Notes: generated by a model from the sequence alone, not told the origin. Positions 36,400-48,170 are shown, counted from the first letter of the stretch. The stretch is 64,000 bases of DNA from Isoetes taiwanensis (GCA_021234155.1 JAJEKV010000108.1:2669792-2733791); one strand, 5' to 3'. Program-made: numbers and translations.

Positions 36400-37030
36400 C
36401 TTTGAATTTGCATGCACAAAGCCGCGGAACAGCAAGGAAACTCACAAGGTGTGTCTCATAGTTTGGTTTTAACTCACGATACATAGCTCATCACAGGGTC
36501 ATTCCAGCGGCTATATTTGGTAACATATTTTGGAGCTTTCAACTGGCGTTAGGCGACTTCCTCTAAATAATTGGGTAATACAGCTGTTTTATCTTAGCTC
36601 GGCGGCATTTAAAATTTATTGTCCTATTTTTCCTTTCGGTAATGCGGTGATTTTGTGGAGAAAAACTACATCATGTAAAGCGTATAAACATCCCTTACCT
36701 TGCAAAACTTGATAAACTCCAGATGACATGAAGACTCTCCTGCGGTCAGATCGAATACATTTCGCGCTTTTTCCGTTTCCTAGTACTTACGCGACAAACG
36801 TTTTATAAGCCTCAAAGCGATCTTTGGATTCCTAAGACTTACATGCATGTTGATGTCTTTCTACTAAAGTCGTAATAAATAATGAAATACCCCTTTCACG
36901 ATATTCCTCTAACATTAAAGAGGGCCCGCGCAGGGAATGCTTATGCCAAGCTCCAACACTCCTTTTGGTTTTTCTCTTTGCCCGCTTTTAGAGGTGATAT
37001 GTTTTCTAGCATGCAGCCTAAAGAGCGGGT
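36400..37030 (-). pseudogene. Copia integrase fragment
   Basis: Minus strand near 36960 reads KGVLEL followed by a GPL segment, equivalent to LELVHSDVCGPM at the start of the integrase core. About 80-90 codons on, near 36740, comes a SDR.GE-like run followed by EFIKFC (usual RSDRGGEF...F..FC). Further on, near 36640, a PKGK segment may be the remnant of PQQNGVAERKN. Integrase would join element DNA to the genome; here frameshifts and stops rule out a product. Confidence 0.7.
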
Positions 37031-37689
37031 GCTTGAGCGTATAAACTCCATTTTTGCTTTGATTATTTTTGTTTGATCCGCCAAGGTATCATGGTGCTAT
37101 GATTAACGCCTTTCAACCTCCGGATGCCAAATGTCATATCACGGAATCATAACCGAAGACTAACAGGGGCAAACAACCACTATCCAATGCAAACAAATTA
37201 CGCAAATCTTACGCCAAGAATTTGAGTCATTATTCAAAAACACTTTACATTGATACTTTGTAAAACTGTGATTAGTAGTCCATGTCTACCTAAGCGTACG
37301 AAGTAAATTGCGATGATGAAGATTTTACCTCGCTTATCCTTTAAGAGTTCTGCTTTACTCCTTGAAGATCAAACAGATTCTAACATTCGAATGCATTGAG
37401 GCATGCTTGCAACTTCCGGCTTGTTTGACCATATACTTAATTCTTCCTTCTTTTTTCTCCTTGAATAATTTGGTGAAGCGGTGGGATCCCACTATCTAGC
37501 TGTAACATTTCATCATCATTGTTAGATTTTTCTTTTGAAACAACCAAAATGTCCTGAAATTACTTGCGGCATCTTCATCTCTTCGCTTTGATTTCTTCTT
37601 CAATATCTTGCACCTGCCGATTTGGAACCTTTTGTGTATCAGGTTCCTTCCTGGAGCTTATCGCGGGTGAACTGCTCCCTCTGCGCTGA

Positions 37690-38560
37690 TGCGCCTCTAC
37701 TCATTTTTCTTTTAGCCAGTACTTGTTTTGCAAAGTGACCTGCATCACCGGTTAAAACACTCAACCTCTTTCAATTTAAGGACTTAATTTATCTTTTAAA
37801 ATGCCCTTTTGCTTTCTGCAGTGAAAACAAGGACCTATTTCACTCTTATCTTTGCTTTTCCGCTGCGCCATACTTTAACACTTCCAACGCATTATGCCAA
37901 TGTCATCGTCATGCATTACCTTGTACGATTTCAGAAACTCTGCATTCCGAATCATTTCATATAGCGCCTCTGCGGACTTTGGCCACATTCCTAATAGAGT
38001 TGACAAGCGCTTGTTCCCTTCAACATAACGCCACAGCCACGTAATTTTGCTGCTTTCCGGTGAAGCGAAGACCCCAACTTTGCTAAAGTACGCCACAATG
38101 TTAGCGAGCAGAAACTTTTGGTAAAAAGTCATCACCTTCTTTTACTCTTAGCATCCTAAGTGCCTTATCAAGAACATCAATGAGATGATGTTTTTTTCCA
38201 CTATAGTTCTTGTGGCGAGGAAGTTCCAAATATCACTGGGGACTTTCCGCGAAATCTTCGACAAAATTGAAGGCTAACTTCTGGCGGGGCCAAAATACCA
38301 GCGAGCTTCGCGGTTTAACAACTTCATCTTTACACTTTAACGGAGTCTACTTCCGCGGTTTCTCGGAAGTTTCTCAGATTTCCCGGTGAACTTCTTCTGC
38401 GGAAATACGAAGGCGCATCCCCACTGAACTTCATACGACGAATTTCCGGAAGCCAACCATTTTCAAGAACATTTTTGATTTATTTCCTTCCAAATCGAAA
38501 GCACAGTCCCCTTCATACCTTGTAATGAGGTTCAACAGCCACATCAAACCCACGCTGACG
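37690..38560 (-). pseudogene. Copia gag region
   Basis: At 37803-37832 the minus strand reads PCFHCRKQKG, the start of a CCHC zinc knuckle (CxxC), which marks the nucleocapsid end of gag. The expected His and last Cys follow only in shifted frames. An 86-codon frame at 37875-38135 precedes it and could be the capsid part, but I cannot match it residue by residue. Confidence 0.6.
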
Positions 38561-38576
38561 GCTGATTACCCAATCA
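38561..38576 (-). other. Primer-binding-site-like sequence
   Basis: Immediately inside the LTR, the minus strand reads TGGGTAATCAGC, close to the TGGTATCAGAGC complement of initiator tRNA-Met used by most plant copia elements, with a 1-2 base slippage. Its position two bases to a few bases from the LTR end supports the call. Confidence 0.55.
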
Positions 38577-38581
38577 GTAGT

Positions 38582-38964
38582 TGAAGACAATATATAATAA
38601 AAGTGACAAACAAGACTCACAATCAATGTTCTTAAGTGAAAAGCCAAAGTGGTCACTAATTTTCACATGATCATCTAGTCCAATAGTGGTATTTATACAA
38701 TCGGTAGCTCAAATCGCACCATCCGCGCAAAGCGTACCACTGTCTCTCCATTCTTCGGCATTTATATCTATACTTCTTTTGATACGGGTGCATCCACTTG
38801 TCAAATTGTGCATACCTTCATATGAAATAAGTTCTCCAACTTGCTAAAATTCCGGAATAGATAGACTTCGTCCTTAAATTTGGCCCTGGATTGACTTTGA
38901 CTTTGACGGTCAAAGCATGACCCTAAGTGGACGGGGGTGTCACGAAGATTTCCTACTTGAGCCA
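38582..38964 (-). repeat. Copia LTR (5' LTR of a minus-strand element)
   Basis: Begins TGAAGACAAT and ends GCCA, about 383 bp, collinear with 6603-6990. The base after it begins ATAAC; no duplicate of that is found next to the other LTR. Confidence 0.75.
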
Positions 38965-40724
38965 ATAACACCCAGTGCTTGATGTGAATTTTATTGAAGT
39001 TGCATCTCTAAACTATATTAAATAATTAAGGGGTATGGCCCGTGAAATAAGGATGGCGATGGCAATGTAAAATAATTCAAAGGAAGTTAGGGTGGATTCC
39101 ACTAAAGCGTCAATTGATGCACGGAAGTTAGGGTGACCAATCCGGTTGAACTAAATTTTAAAAACTTAGTTGTTTTCTCGATTCCACTAACGGCTGACGG
39201 TAAACGCCGGGTTTTGCTTTTGGAAGGTATTATTATGCGCTATAAAATTGGTCGTGTCGGATGAATCATAAAGGCCTTTTTGCACGGAAACAATTACCCC
39301 TCTCCGGATCGCACCCGCGAATCAAACTAGCGGAAGGGATTTTTATTGAACCAATGCCTTTAGCGGTAATTAGACAGATACATCTGGTACGTAGTAGTTA
39401 GGTTTATGGCGATTTGATAACCCACCGCGAGTTAATGCAGCTTAGGCGATTGGAATCTCGGCCTTAAATTGAAACGTGAGAAATAGGAAGGAAGGAAGAG
39501 ATCTACAGATTAAAAAGAAAGAAAAAGAGAGAGAGATAAGAAGCTAGAGATTGAAGAAGCTGATGGAGGTAAAGATCATATACGATGTTTTAAAAGAAAA
39601 AGGAATTAAATAATCTATGGAACCCCAAGATGTAGAAGAGGAGGAAAAGAACCAAGAACATGCTAAATAATGCTTTTCTACGCTTGCTGATTCTCTCTTG
39701 TATCTCCGGTCGATTTAGTTTTATATGAGCTCTGAGGCGAGATAAGGATTGCAATCAATATATGGTTAATTCGAGCTGACATAAAAAGAAAGCATTATCG
39801 CTTGTTGGTCCTTTAACCTCTTGTAAAAAATCGAATGCGGGTTCCTTGGAGCCCAAAGGAAAATAATGACTGGTATCTTCAGGTCTTATAGATCCCTCGG
39901 GGATCATCTTGATGTGCAAAGGCAACCATCGGACTCTTTGCTGCTAGCGAACGAGGGTTCTTGATGACCTGTCGAGGGTGATGCCAGTCATCTTTTTTAA
40001 AGGAGTTATAATACTGAAAAATGATTTATCGAACAAACTTAGTTAATACATGTATATGAAGCATTAGCATGGATAGGATCCTTGCTTATAAGCGCTAGAT
40101 GTTAAAGAAGGGTTCGGACTTAGGCATTCTATGTTGAATTATTTTGTTTTTGAATCTTAATGGCTTGATAAGCTTATTTCCTTGCCATATCTGAAATTAT
40201 AGTGTAATGGTTCAGGCGTTATTTGCAAAGGAGGCTAATTAAGGGGTTTGAATTTGGCTAGGGACACGATATTTTGTGCGTCAAAAAGGTCATTCTGGTT
40301 ATCTTTGTGATTAATTTAAGTTATCTTTAGTTATTGTAAGCAACTACGATTTTAGGCCATTATAATATTGTGCAAGATCCATTTTAATCTTAGTATTTGG
40401 TATTTGGAGTATTGAGGTTATTATTAGATGGTTTTGACAAGATAGTTGCAGTGCGCCCACCCGGCTCTCAGGGGTGACTAGCGGCAGGCCCTGAAGTGCT
40501 AATCACTGACACTAGCAGTGAGAGCACTTGATAGGCTTCGCTAGTGAGACTTGACATTGGTCATGTCCAGAGTACTGAATGGTCTCATATTTAGGAACCG
40601 ATAGCCTCGAGATACATAACATCTTGGCCACAGGTTGATGAGTGATATGCGAGGTTGCGAGTGGATCTGAGGTATTTGTGTTATGTATCTAGTATTGTCG
40701 GTGTGGGCGAAGGACCGTCACAAC
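38965..40724. other. Intergenic; purine-rich tract and small foldback
   Basis: 39478-39660 is a long purine-rich tract (GGAAGGAAGG, AAAGAGAGAGAG). 39862-39995 forms an imperfect inverted repeat: ATGACTGGTATC on the left against the complement of GATGCCAGTCATC on the right, with GACCTGTCGAGGG-like sequence inside. No coding domain seen. Confidence 0.45.
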
Positions 40725-40761
40725 CTTTGACTTTGACTTTGACTTTGACTTTGACTTTGAC
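40725..40761 (-). repeat. CTTTGA hexamer tandem, copia-derived flank
   Basis: Six CTTTGA units followed by CGCTGCTTCTCATAGG, the same arrangement that lies just inside the copia LTR at 7006-7055. It suggests a third, mostly lost member of that family; an LTR is not recognisable to its left. Confidence 0.65.
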
Positions 40762-42599
40762 CCTCTCTGCCGCTGCTTCTCATAGGTCCTCCCAGTGATA
40801 ACTCATAGCTTTAGTCTTATAACCCTGTTAACATAATTAGCTAAGCTTCTCTTAGATCTCAGGATGATGCGGCTAAGAAAAGTGATGTGAAGGTGTTGTT
40901 GGTGCGCACATCGATTTTGAATCGGTTTAATGGAGTTACCTTATACCGGGTTAGTTTTCTCCTTTGTCGGTTAATATTAAGGTCTGTTTTGGGTTCCAAA
41001 TGGAGCAAGTTGTTGAAAAACTTGGCTTTGGCGGCCTCATCCACGGGTTATGATCAACAACTGTAGCGGTTGGTCACTTATTTCAGAGTGGTGGCCACTG
41101 GGTAGTTTTGTAATGTTTTATTGATAGGGCCTTTTAATGAAACTTTTATATGTTATTGTTTACCATTCCTCCTTCGGGGATACTTGACTCATGCTTTGCC
41201 TTCATTGGAATTTTAATTTGGAAATATCTTTCTGCACAACCGAAACAGAAGATTATAACCAACCATCATAGATGCGGGCCAGATGTTGGTTCTCGAGTTG
41301 GATAAAAGTGGGAGGCTGGTTTTGGGTAGAGATATAGGGGTAGATTTGGGGTCCTTGGAGTGCGTTAATATGAAGAAAATACAATAAGCTTATTATGTGG
41401 GAATTTTGGCTTTAGGGCATTGTCCCCACAAGCTCTGGACATCTTTGAGGTGTGGGCGTTCTACTACCGAAGAGGATGGGCCCCTGGCCTGGCTGAAGTT
41501 CATATGGGAGAAAAAGGGGATGCTGGTTGTTTAATGTTCCTTGGCCTAAGGTACCTTCTGGTCTACCAACAATAATGTAGGTTAAGCTGATGTTTTCTTT
41601 TACTTTGGTGGCTGGTAGATGTAGAGGAGGTGTGGTCCCCTCTTCCGTCCCACCCCTTCTCCAATCATGTTTGGACTAAAAATGGAGCTGGGCATGCATT
41701 GGGGTTATGGGAAACAACGTTCAATAAAACTAAACATTAGCTCCTTAAACTCACCATTCCTTGCTCACTAAGGATCTTTTATACGAGGAGGTATGAGGTT
41801 GTGGTGGGTGGTCCCAGGGGTGGTGACGCTTGGTGTCTCCTTGCATGCTAAGAAGGTTTACGCAAGAAAATCCAATTGGAACACCCGAGGGGCTATGGCG
41901 ACCCGTGACCTGGGGGTGACACTTGATCTTTGTTTAGGGTCTAGGGGTCCGCCATGCCATGTTGGAAAGGCTGGGCGTTGAGTTTTGCAGAGGCAAGGAG
42001 AGGCAAAAAGAAAAATGATATCTTTATAAATGTGTCTTTATACAGGGAAATCAAGGGATTATCATGGCAGTTGGTGATGGGGAGTTAGGGACTTTTGTAC
42101 GGCAGTTCCAAGTTGACTTATCTATAATATGAAAGAAAATTTGTCTCGTGGAACCTTAGGGAAAAGGGTGTTCTCAAACGGCGGTTCTTGCGGCATTAAG
42201 TTCCATGAAGAAGGCGGATGTTGTGTGTCAGAACCTGTTGAACTCCCGGAGCCTCGAGCAAACTCCATTGGTGGCGGGTTGGCAACAATTATTCTTCCCT
42301 CGGTGTCTTGGGGGGAGACAAAGGGGGCTACTTGCATACTACGGAAGGTCTAGTACAGCAATGATAGGTGATGGTGGCAGATGGTTGCTCTTTTAAACAA
42401 GCAGGTAATGGTGGGGAATCGCCGATGTTTGTACATCTAATAAGCGAGTGAAAGGCGGTCATGTGGAAGGAGAGTAAGCCTGAATCACTCTCGAGCCAGA
42501 GCAATTTGGATCTTGGGGGAGGGAGAGACTTATTATGGCGGAACAAATGAAGTGGGATCAAAAGTAGGGCTACATAAAGAAATCTGTCGTTAAGCCGAG
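40762..42599 (+). other. Unassigned, probably includes the 5' part of the following LINE
   Basis: The distance to the endonuclease C-terminus at 42.6-43.0 kb predicts the LINE endonuclease start at about 42.0 kb. A NWNTRGAMATRDLG string at 41869-41910 resembles the SWNxRG opening of plant LINE endonucleases, but a readable continuation is missing. The 62-89-codon frames around it are not otherwise recognisable. Confidence 0.4.
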
Positions 42600-42629
42600 A
42601 ACTCAGTTGAACTCTATTACTTGATAATG

Positions 42630-42950
42630 TTGGTTGCCTTGGTCCGCCTTTAGCATACCTTCTCGGTCAAATAAGCAAAAGGGTCGGAGCAGGTATATTA
42701 CTGTTCCGGATAGGTTTTACATATGGCCAATAAGTGGTAGAGCTTTATGGGCAGATGCTATGTTGAGAATTGAAGCACTTTTTCATCACTCAGATCATGT
42801 CCCCGAGTTTAATCTTGGAAGAAATTTCAACCACGGTTGTGAGCATTCCCTTCAAGTTATCACGTCACATTTTGGGGAAAAGAGGCTACACCAAGCCCTT
42901 TAGGGTTTTGCTTCCTCTACAGAGAGCTATTGATATACATATGAGTATGA
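42630..42950 (+). pseudogene. LINE AP-endonuclease C-terminal part
   Basis: The frame at 42634-42903 reads SNKQKGRSR (usual FTWSNxRxxxxxSRLDR), then PDRFYIW, then ALFHHSDHVPEF, which matches the SDHCPI/L box of LINE endonucleases (catalytic Asp-His), then LGRNFNHG (usual FRFENMW region). A frame change at about 42900 leads to GWVKWWE. Endonuclease would nick target DNA; the domain is fragmentary and without its N-terminal half in readable form. Confidence 0.75.
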
Positions 42951-43519
42951 AGGGATGGGTTAAGTGGTGGGAGGCGAGGGATGAGGGCTGCAGTTTAAAG
43001 GGAAAAGGAAGAAGTCTACAATCTTAGGGAGGCCAGCGAGGGAGGCGTTGTCGATCCATATGATATGGTAAACAAAATCTGAGAGATGCTGAAGGCAAGA
43101 CGGCTCGAGGAGGGAGGCCGAAGGGCGTGCTCCAAAGCAAATGGTGGCAGAATATAGACTATGAAAATTCATAAATGTTTCTTTAGGATTAGCGGGGACT
43201 AGGTGCTGAAAACCATCTGGTGAAGGATGATAATCACAATGCAGATCCTGATAGGTTCGGCCTTAAGTGGCGGTTTTTGGCTTTCTTACCCCCTCGTTTC
43301 ATCTTCAAAATCAGCTCTTGGTGGCGCTGAAATGATGGCCCGGGGAGGGTAGTGTTGTTAATAGAATTTGCTCCATATAATTTGGAGAAAGGATAAGTCA
43401 AGACTTTTATGCTCTAGCAGCCGAAAAATCTCTTGGCTTGATTGTTTTCCTAATTCTTCGTTGAATTTTTGGGATGTTCGAGGCGATTTTGCTAAAGCGT
43501 CTACATTGAGTGGGCCTCC

Positions 43520-44000
43520 GCATCTCACATCCTCTTGCGGCGGGTTTTATCGCTTATCCCCCCAAGGTTTTCGAGCCTTTAACAGCAGACTGCTCTTAAT
43601 GCCATTTACAAAGTGATTATGGAAATTATAAATAGCCGATTAAACCCATTCTCAAGGGATCATTGGGATGGGCGGTCGACTTTCACGGCGGATATATGCA
43701 CGGATATTAGTATCTTTCACGGCGGGGAAGGGTTGCAGCGAACAAAGTGTGTATTGATTAAGATGGATTTCAAAAGTATGACTCTTGAGATAAAGCCGGG
43801 ACTGTAATGGGTTATATGGGTTTGATGATCGGTCATTCGACTAGCACAGAAGCTGAACAACTTTGCCTGGTATAAATGTGGCGGTTAATGTAGACGCTCA
43901 TCAGGTTTTATTTAAGCTCAAAAAGGTATCGGGGCAAAGGTTGCCCTCTTTACTCCCTACTCCATCATGGCAAATCTTTTAACAAGAATGGTCCACCTCA
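43520..44000 (+). pseudogene. LINE reverse transcriptase fragment
   Basis: Motifs in order, in changing frames: a FIALIPKV-like string near 43540 (usual FIxLIPK); KVIMEIINSRLNP near 43610-43640 (usual KIIANRLKP); FKLKKG near 43915; and a CPLSPYLF-like segment near 43940-43975 (usual GLRQGCPLSPYLF). The YADD catalytic box is not readable. Stops and frameshifts exclude function. Confidence 0.75.
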
Positions 44001-45843
44001 ATGCTTGAGAGGGAATCTAGAGGGTTTGACCTTCACGTGTGGATAAGTTAGCCGATCATCGCGGTCTGTGACGCTTTCTATGTTCTTAGGTATGATGACA
44101 GGCGCACATATTCAGGGTATCCTTTGGAGACTATCTCGGCATTGGCCTCCAATGCCAATAAGTGTCGTCCTTTGGCCTTGAAAGTGACATTGATCCTCGG
44201 CAGTGCGAGGCTTCCCGGTAGTCCTTGTCGGGGAGTCCAAGCTTCTTGGGATCCCTTGGTGTTGTCGGACAGTCTTAAAGATCTCTGAATTTGATATAGG
44301 CAAGCTTCAAAAAAGGTTGGGTTGTGGTCCTAAAAGTGTCTCTCTACAGCCGGTGGTGTGGGTTGAAACGGGTTCTTTAAAATACTCATATCTATTACTC
44401 ATCAGTCTGGTTGCCGGAAGGGTGTATAGCCAAAATACAAGCGTCGACCGAGGAGAATTTATCACGGGGAGATAGGCGAAGGTGGCACAGGGGTGAACTC
44501 TGTCATGAAAGGATGGTGAGGGCTCGCAAAGATCCTTCTTACAAGCTCGGGGCTGCAGCGACCAAATTTATTAAATGGTCTTTACAAGGTCATCCCGACT
44601 TTGAGATTTGTCTCACTTATTGGTTGAAATGAGGGTAAAAGCTCCTCGGCAAGCCATACTCAGGATGAGGCTTTGGTGCTTTCTGTTCTATCTTCAAAAG
44701 TGGCTCCACAGTACCTCCGTTATCTTGAAAAATTCTTCATCTTAGGTCCTGAGGGTAGGCATCTCTTCTCTCATGGATCCCCCTAGAATCTTGAGGGTGG
44801 TTTTGGTATATTTTTTGGAATACTAGGATCTGGGAGAGGGATGGGCTCCCCACGGCTAACACACGGCGTATCTTTGTCAAATGGAAAAGCGGTGGTGACT
44901 AGCTTCTAACACTTATGGATTAATGGCGAGATGGTGCTCTTGGACTATTGAGATAAATCTTGAACCGAGGGAAAGAGGCAGTAAAGTCTAAAGGAAATCT
45001 GTTTGGCTATATGATGAGTGCATCGATGCGGTGTGAGAAAGGATCTATAGGGATGCGATGAAATGCCCCCCTCATACCAAGTGAGGCTTGGGGTTGGTGC
45101 GTAGACACCAAACCTTCTTTGACTCTAAAATCTATTTCTAGGAAGATTGAGTTCTTGAATGGTTGAAAGCTCTTCAAGAGTTGAGCACTGAAAAACTATT
45201 TAGAATCTAGGCTGATAAATGCCTTGGGCTGCCGGGTTCTTGAATCATTTAGCATCTCTTCTTACGTCCCCAGGATGTCGCTGAATTTTATGATGGGTTT
45301 GTCCCTATATTTGATATCATGTTAAGCCAACTAGTCGGCGGTCGGTCACATCAGATTCTTGTATTGACACCTCTCCACAGTGAACACAGCACTTTGGGTT
45401 ATCACGGAAGCAAGTTGTGATAGTTTTCGTTGAACAAGGGACACCGAGTCGATAAACTAAAAAACTCCTTCAATATGGAGTCGTGATGGCTTTATCTGTC
45501 TGAAAAGCCAGTATAATAAGGTCTTGACAAAATTGGGCTTGTGAGGTTCTGTCTCTCCCTTCGAGGTGCCATTAAGGTGGATAACAAATGAGATTAGTTG
45601 GAGATCTTGAGAGGTTCTACTCTCCATGAATGGTCCCGTCCATGAGGGTTGGACCCCTCTATAGTACCCACTCTTGGGTGAAGAAAGAAGATTCTCCTTA
45701 TAGTAGCCTTCTGGTGGGGAGGAAGGCAGGTAGAGCCCACTCTTCTTATAGTACTTTGGGATTTCACATCAACTATGTCTCCCTCTTGAGGGTCTCTATT
45801 GTATTTACTTTATACTTTCTAATATATATACATATCTTACCAT
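44001..45843 (+). other. LINE C-terminal region and 3' UTR, unreadable
   Basis: Lies between the RT motifs and the A-tail of the plus-strand LINE and has the length expected for its C-terminal domain. Frames of 70-90 codons at 44203-44475, 44411-44632 and 45630-45845 could be fragments. No zinc-binding or RNase H motif is clear. Confidence 0.5.
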
Positions 45844-45987
45844 AAAAAAAATGTAATATTGCTTTGTAACTTCTATTTTGTAAAGGTTAGTTTTCGAACC
45901 ATTACTTTTTGAAACCATTAGGCAAACGTACCTCTCTTCATTCTATGTGCTATCTCGTATCAGAAAAATCATCGTGTTTGGAAAAGA

Positions 45988-46760
45988 ATGTTGAGTTATA
46001 GGCCGGTCAGGGAGCTTCATCGACAAGGTATCTCAATTTTAGGGAAGAAAGGTAAGAATAGAATAATTTCTTTTTTTTTTTTAATTTGTTTGCTTACATT
46101 CACACATTGGCCTCGGGGCACGGGGAGTGCGGCGCATTCCACCAAAAGCGATGAGTTCGGGTTAAGTTTTTAAATTATCTGTTGTTCAAAATATCTGTAG
46201 ATAATGCGCATTCCCACCAAAAATGTAAGTTCTCAAGTTTTTTTTGTACCCGGTAAAACAGAAAAATATACTGCGGATACTATGTTATCCATTTAGGTGT
46301 CGAGAACTCTGTGAAAATGCGATTATCGAACTGCGGTGTCCGAGTATTAATGTTGTCTCAGACCATGTAAATTCTTATTTGCAAATTCTTAGGACTCATT
46401 CTAATGCAAATTTCATTTGGGAAGATCAACTTGGAATCAGGACTCTGAGACCCTGGTCTTGTTGGCACTTATACGGGAAGGTAAGCTTTCTCATTCATAT
46501 CTTGGTATTTTGGAACTGCTCCTCTGTGAAATAGTAGCAAGCGTGGTCGAATATAGCATGAGTCAAGATTGAGATGTATTGATTGAGACAAGCGGACCTA
46601 CATTTTAGGAAGAAAGGTAAAGAATAGTTTGTTTCTTTTAGGTATCACGTAAACAAAATATCTCCAGTATAATGTCGTGTCAATTCTAATGTAAGTAGCG
46701 GACATGGCAGGTCGATTTGCAAATTCTTGAGACTCATTCTAATGGGAGTACATTGCTAGA
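45988..46760 (+). repeat. Tandemly duplicated exon-like sequence, copies 1 and 2
   Basis: ATTTTAGGAAGAAAGGTAAG-like sequence at about 46036 recurs at 46601. GCAAATTCTTAGGACTCATT at about 46380 recurs (with one swap) at 46719. In copy 1 the sequence continues into ACTCTGAGACCCTGGTC...GGGAAGGTAAGCTTTCTC (46440-46495), which looks like an exon end with a GTAAGC donor. In copy 2 the same continuation is found only after 48044, because a retrocopy lies between. The 96-codon frame at 46244-46534 runs through copy 1; I do not recognise its protein. Confidence 0.65.
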
Positions 46761-48043
46761 TCTAACTACGGAGTCATGGTTCTTGGCTAATGCCTCATGC
46801 TGACATAGGGCATTTGAGAGAGGAGTAGCCCCTCTCTCATCCTAGGCCTCTTGCTTCTAATTGAGTACCTTTCCATGATCACGGGGCAGCAAGGTCTTTG
46901 GTCGCAGGTGGAGAGGGTTTCTTGGTGCAACAAAAGCGAGGTCATGTGGCGACATCGAGTAGGCTCCCTTCTGGTTTTTGTCATTAATGCCACTTGCGTG
47001 GTTTTGCTCTCTTGCTTCATATTTTCTGAAGCATTATGCAGGATTTGCATGTAAGCAATTTATGGGTTTTCCGGCAATCTTTAGTATCATTTCTTCAAAC
47101 ACGGGCGCGGGTGAACTTTCTAGCAAATACACGGTAAATCGTGGTCTTTATAAGATGGGCAAATTTTAGGCGGTCTTGGAAAGAGGTCGCAGGTTCAGTC
47201 TTAGCCTTCCTTCTTTTTCTTGTCGAGGTTCTTTTTTACTCTTGGCCCATTCATGTCTTCATACTCTTTCTTTCTAGCGAAGGAATACGGTTTATTAACT
47301 TTTGGATGATGTCGAAAAGACTCTTGTCTAGTTAGTGGAATTATTTGTGTTAAATGCGGTTTATTGATTTTGGGATGGAGAAAATAGAAAGCGAGGTTAG
47401 TATTTTATGGTAACAAGAATGATCTCATAGGCACTTTCGATTCCTGCTTTCTGATGCTTTGCTACATCAGGAGTGGTAGTTTTATAAACATGAAACTTTT
47501 CGGTTCACGCTGCGATGCTATAGGGATGGTAATTTTTTCAAGTTTCATGCTTGATTGGCTTTGAATGTCTTGCTCACGAACCTCATAACATAATTTGAGT
47601 ATTGCTATGCTTGAATTAGTTATCTCATCAATATTGTTTTGGTGAGAGCTTGTTCCAAGTTTTAAGCTTGAACTTTCATTCTTCTAGCATTTGTGACCGA
47701 TTACTAGACCTTACAGCATGCGGTGAGATATTTCTATCTTTATTGATATCCGCGAGACTTTCCACGAGGATTACGCTACATGTTTTGATTCTAGAACTCT
47801 AGGAACTTTTATTGTATCATCAGGTCCTCTCGGTTACCATGTGTGAGATTCATGAAATATCATGACTATCGACTATCGAGCTTGTTGGGCTTCATGTATA
47901 TCAGTAAGCTTGTGTTATTAGAGAATGAAGATGTTGAGATTACTCCTGTAGTAATTCTCTATTAACATCAAGCATTGTACTTCTTTATTTATATAATATA
48001 AAAAAATCTCTTACCTTCAAAAAAAAAAAAAAAAAAAAAAAAA
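46761..48043 (+). mobile_element. 5'-truncated LINE or processed retrocopy with 25-bp poly(A)
   Basis: Ends in 25 consecutive A at 48019-48043, preceded by TATAATATAAAAAAATCTCTTACCTTC-type sequence much like the CATATCTTACC end of the LINE at 45.85 kb. It splits copy 2 of the exon-like module: TAGATCTA.CTACGGAG is found before the insert (about 46759) and AGATCTAGC...AGCGGAG after it, which may be a degraded target-site duplication. No LINE protein motif was recognised in the 1.28-kb body; hydrophobic frames of 63-67 codons at 46851-47335 are unidentified. Confidence 0.7.
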
Positions 48044-48170
48044 GATCTAGCTTTCACATAGCGGAGACTCTGAGACCCTAGATGTGACGAGCACCTTCTA
48101 GGAAGGTAAGCTTTCTCATTCAGATTCTCGAATCTCTTGTTCTCACTCTGTAGAAATAGTAGGAACAATG
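48044..48170 (+). repeat. Exon-like module, second copy's downstream part
   Basis: ACTCTGAGACCCTAGATG then AGGAAGGTAAGCTTTCTCATT, followed by GTAGAAATAGTAG. It parallels 46440-46545, where TGAAATAGTAG follows at the same distance. It resumes right after the poly(A). Confidence 0.7.

Larger units (their letters stand above)
35440..38964 (-). mobile_element. Ty1/copia retrotransposon, 5' half (LTR, PBS, gag, integrase, RT start)
   Basis: In minus-strand order: LTR (38964-38582), a PBS-like site, gag with a CxxC knuckle start near 37820, integrase at 37030-36560 and RT N-terminus at 35700-35560. The order matches copia (gag-INT-RT). Frame breaks are frequent. The RT catalytic box is not found downstream. 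The LTR belongs to the same family as 6603-6990, where the missing 3' part of such an element lies. Confidence 0.85.
42600..45851 (+). mobile_element. LINE (non-LTR retrotransposon), L1-like, degraded
   Basis: Order on the plus strand is endonuclease C-terminus (42.63-42.95 kb), RT (43.5-44.0 kb), unreadable C-terminal region, AT-rich 3' end CATATCTTACC and an A-run at 45844-45851. This is the usual layout of plant L1-type elements, which copy their RNA at a nicked target. Frameshifts are frequent. The 5' end is uncertain and could lie upstream of 42 kb. Confidence 0.82.

Noticed and set aside
41869-41910. Definite start of the LINE endonuclease (NWNTRG)
   Set aside because: The motif is suggestive, but the expected following blocks (QET, then GDFN) are not readable, so I only mention it as possible.
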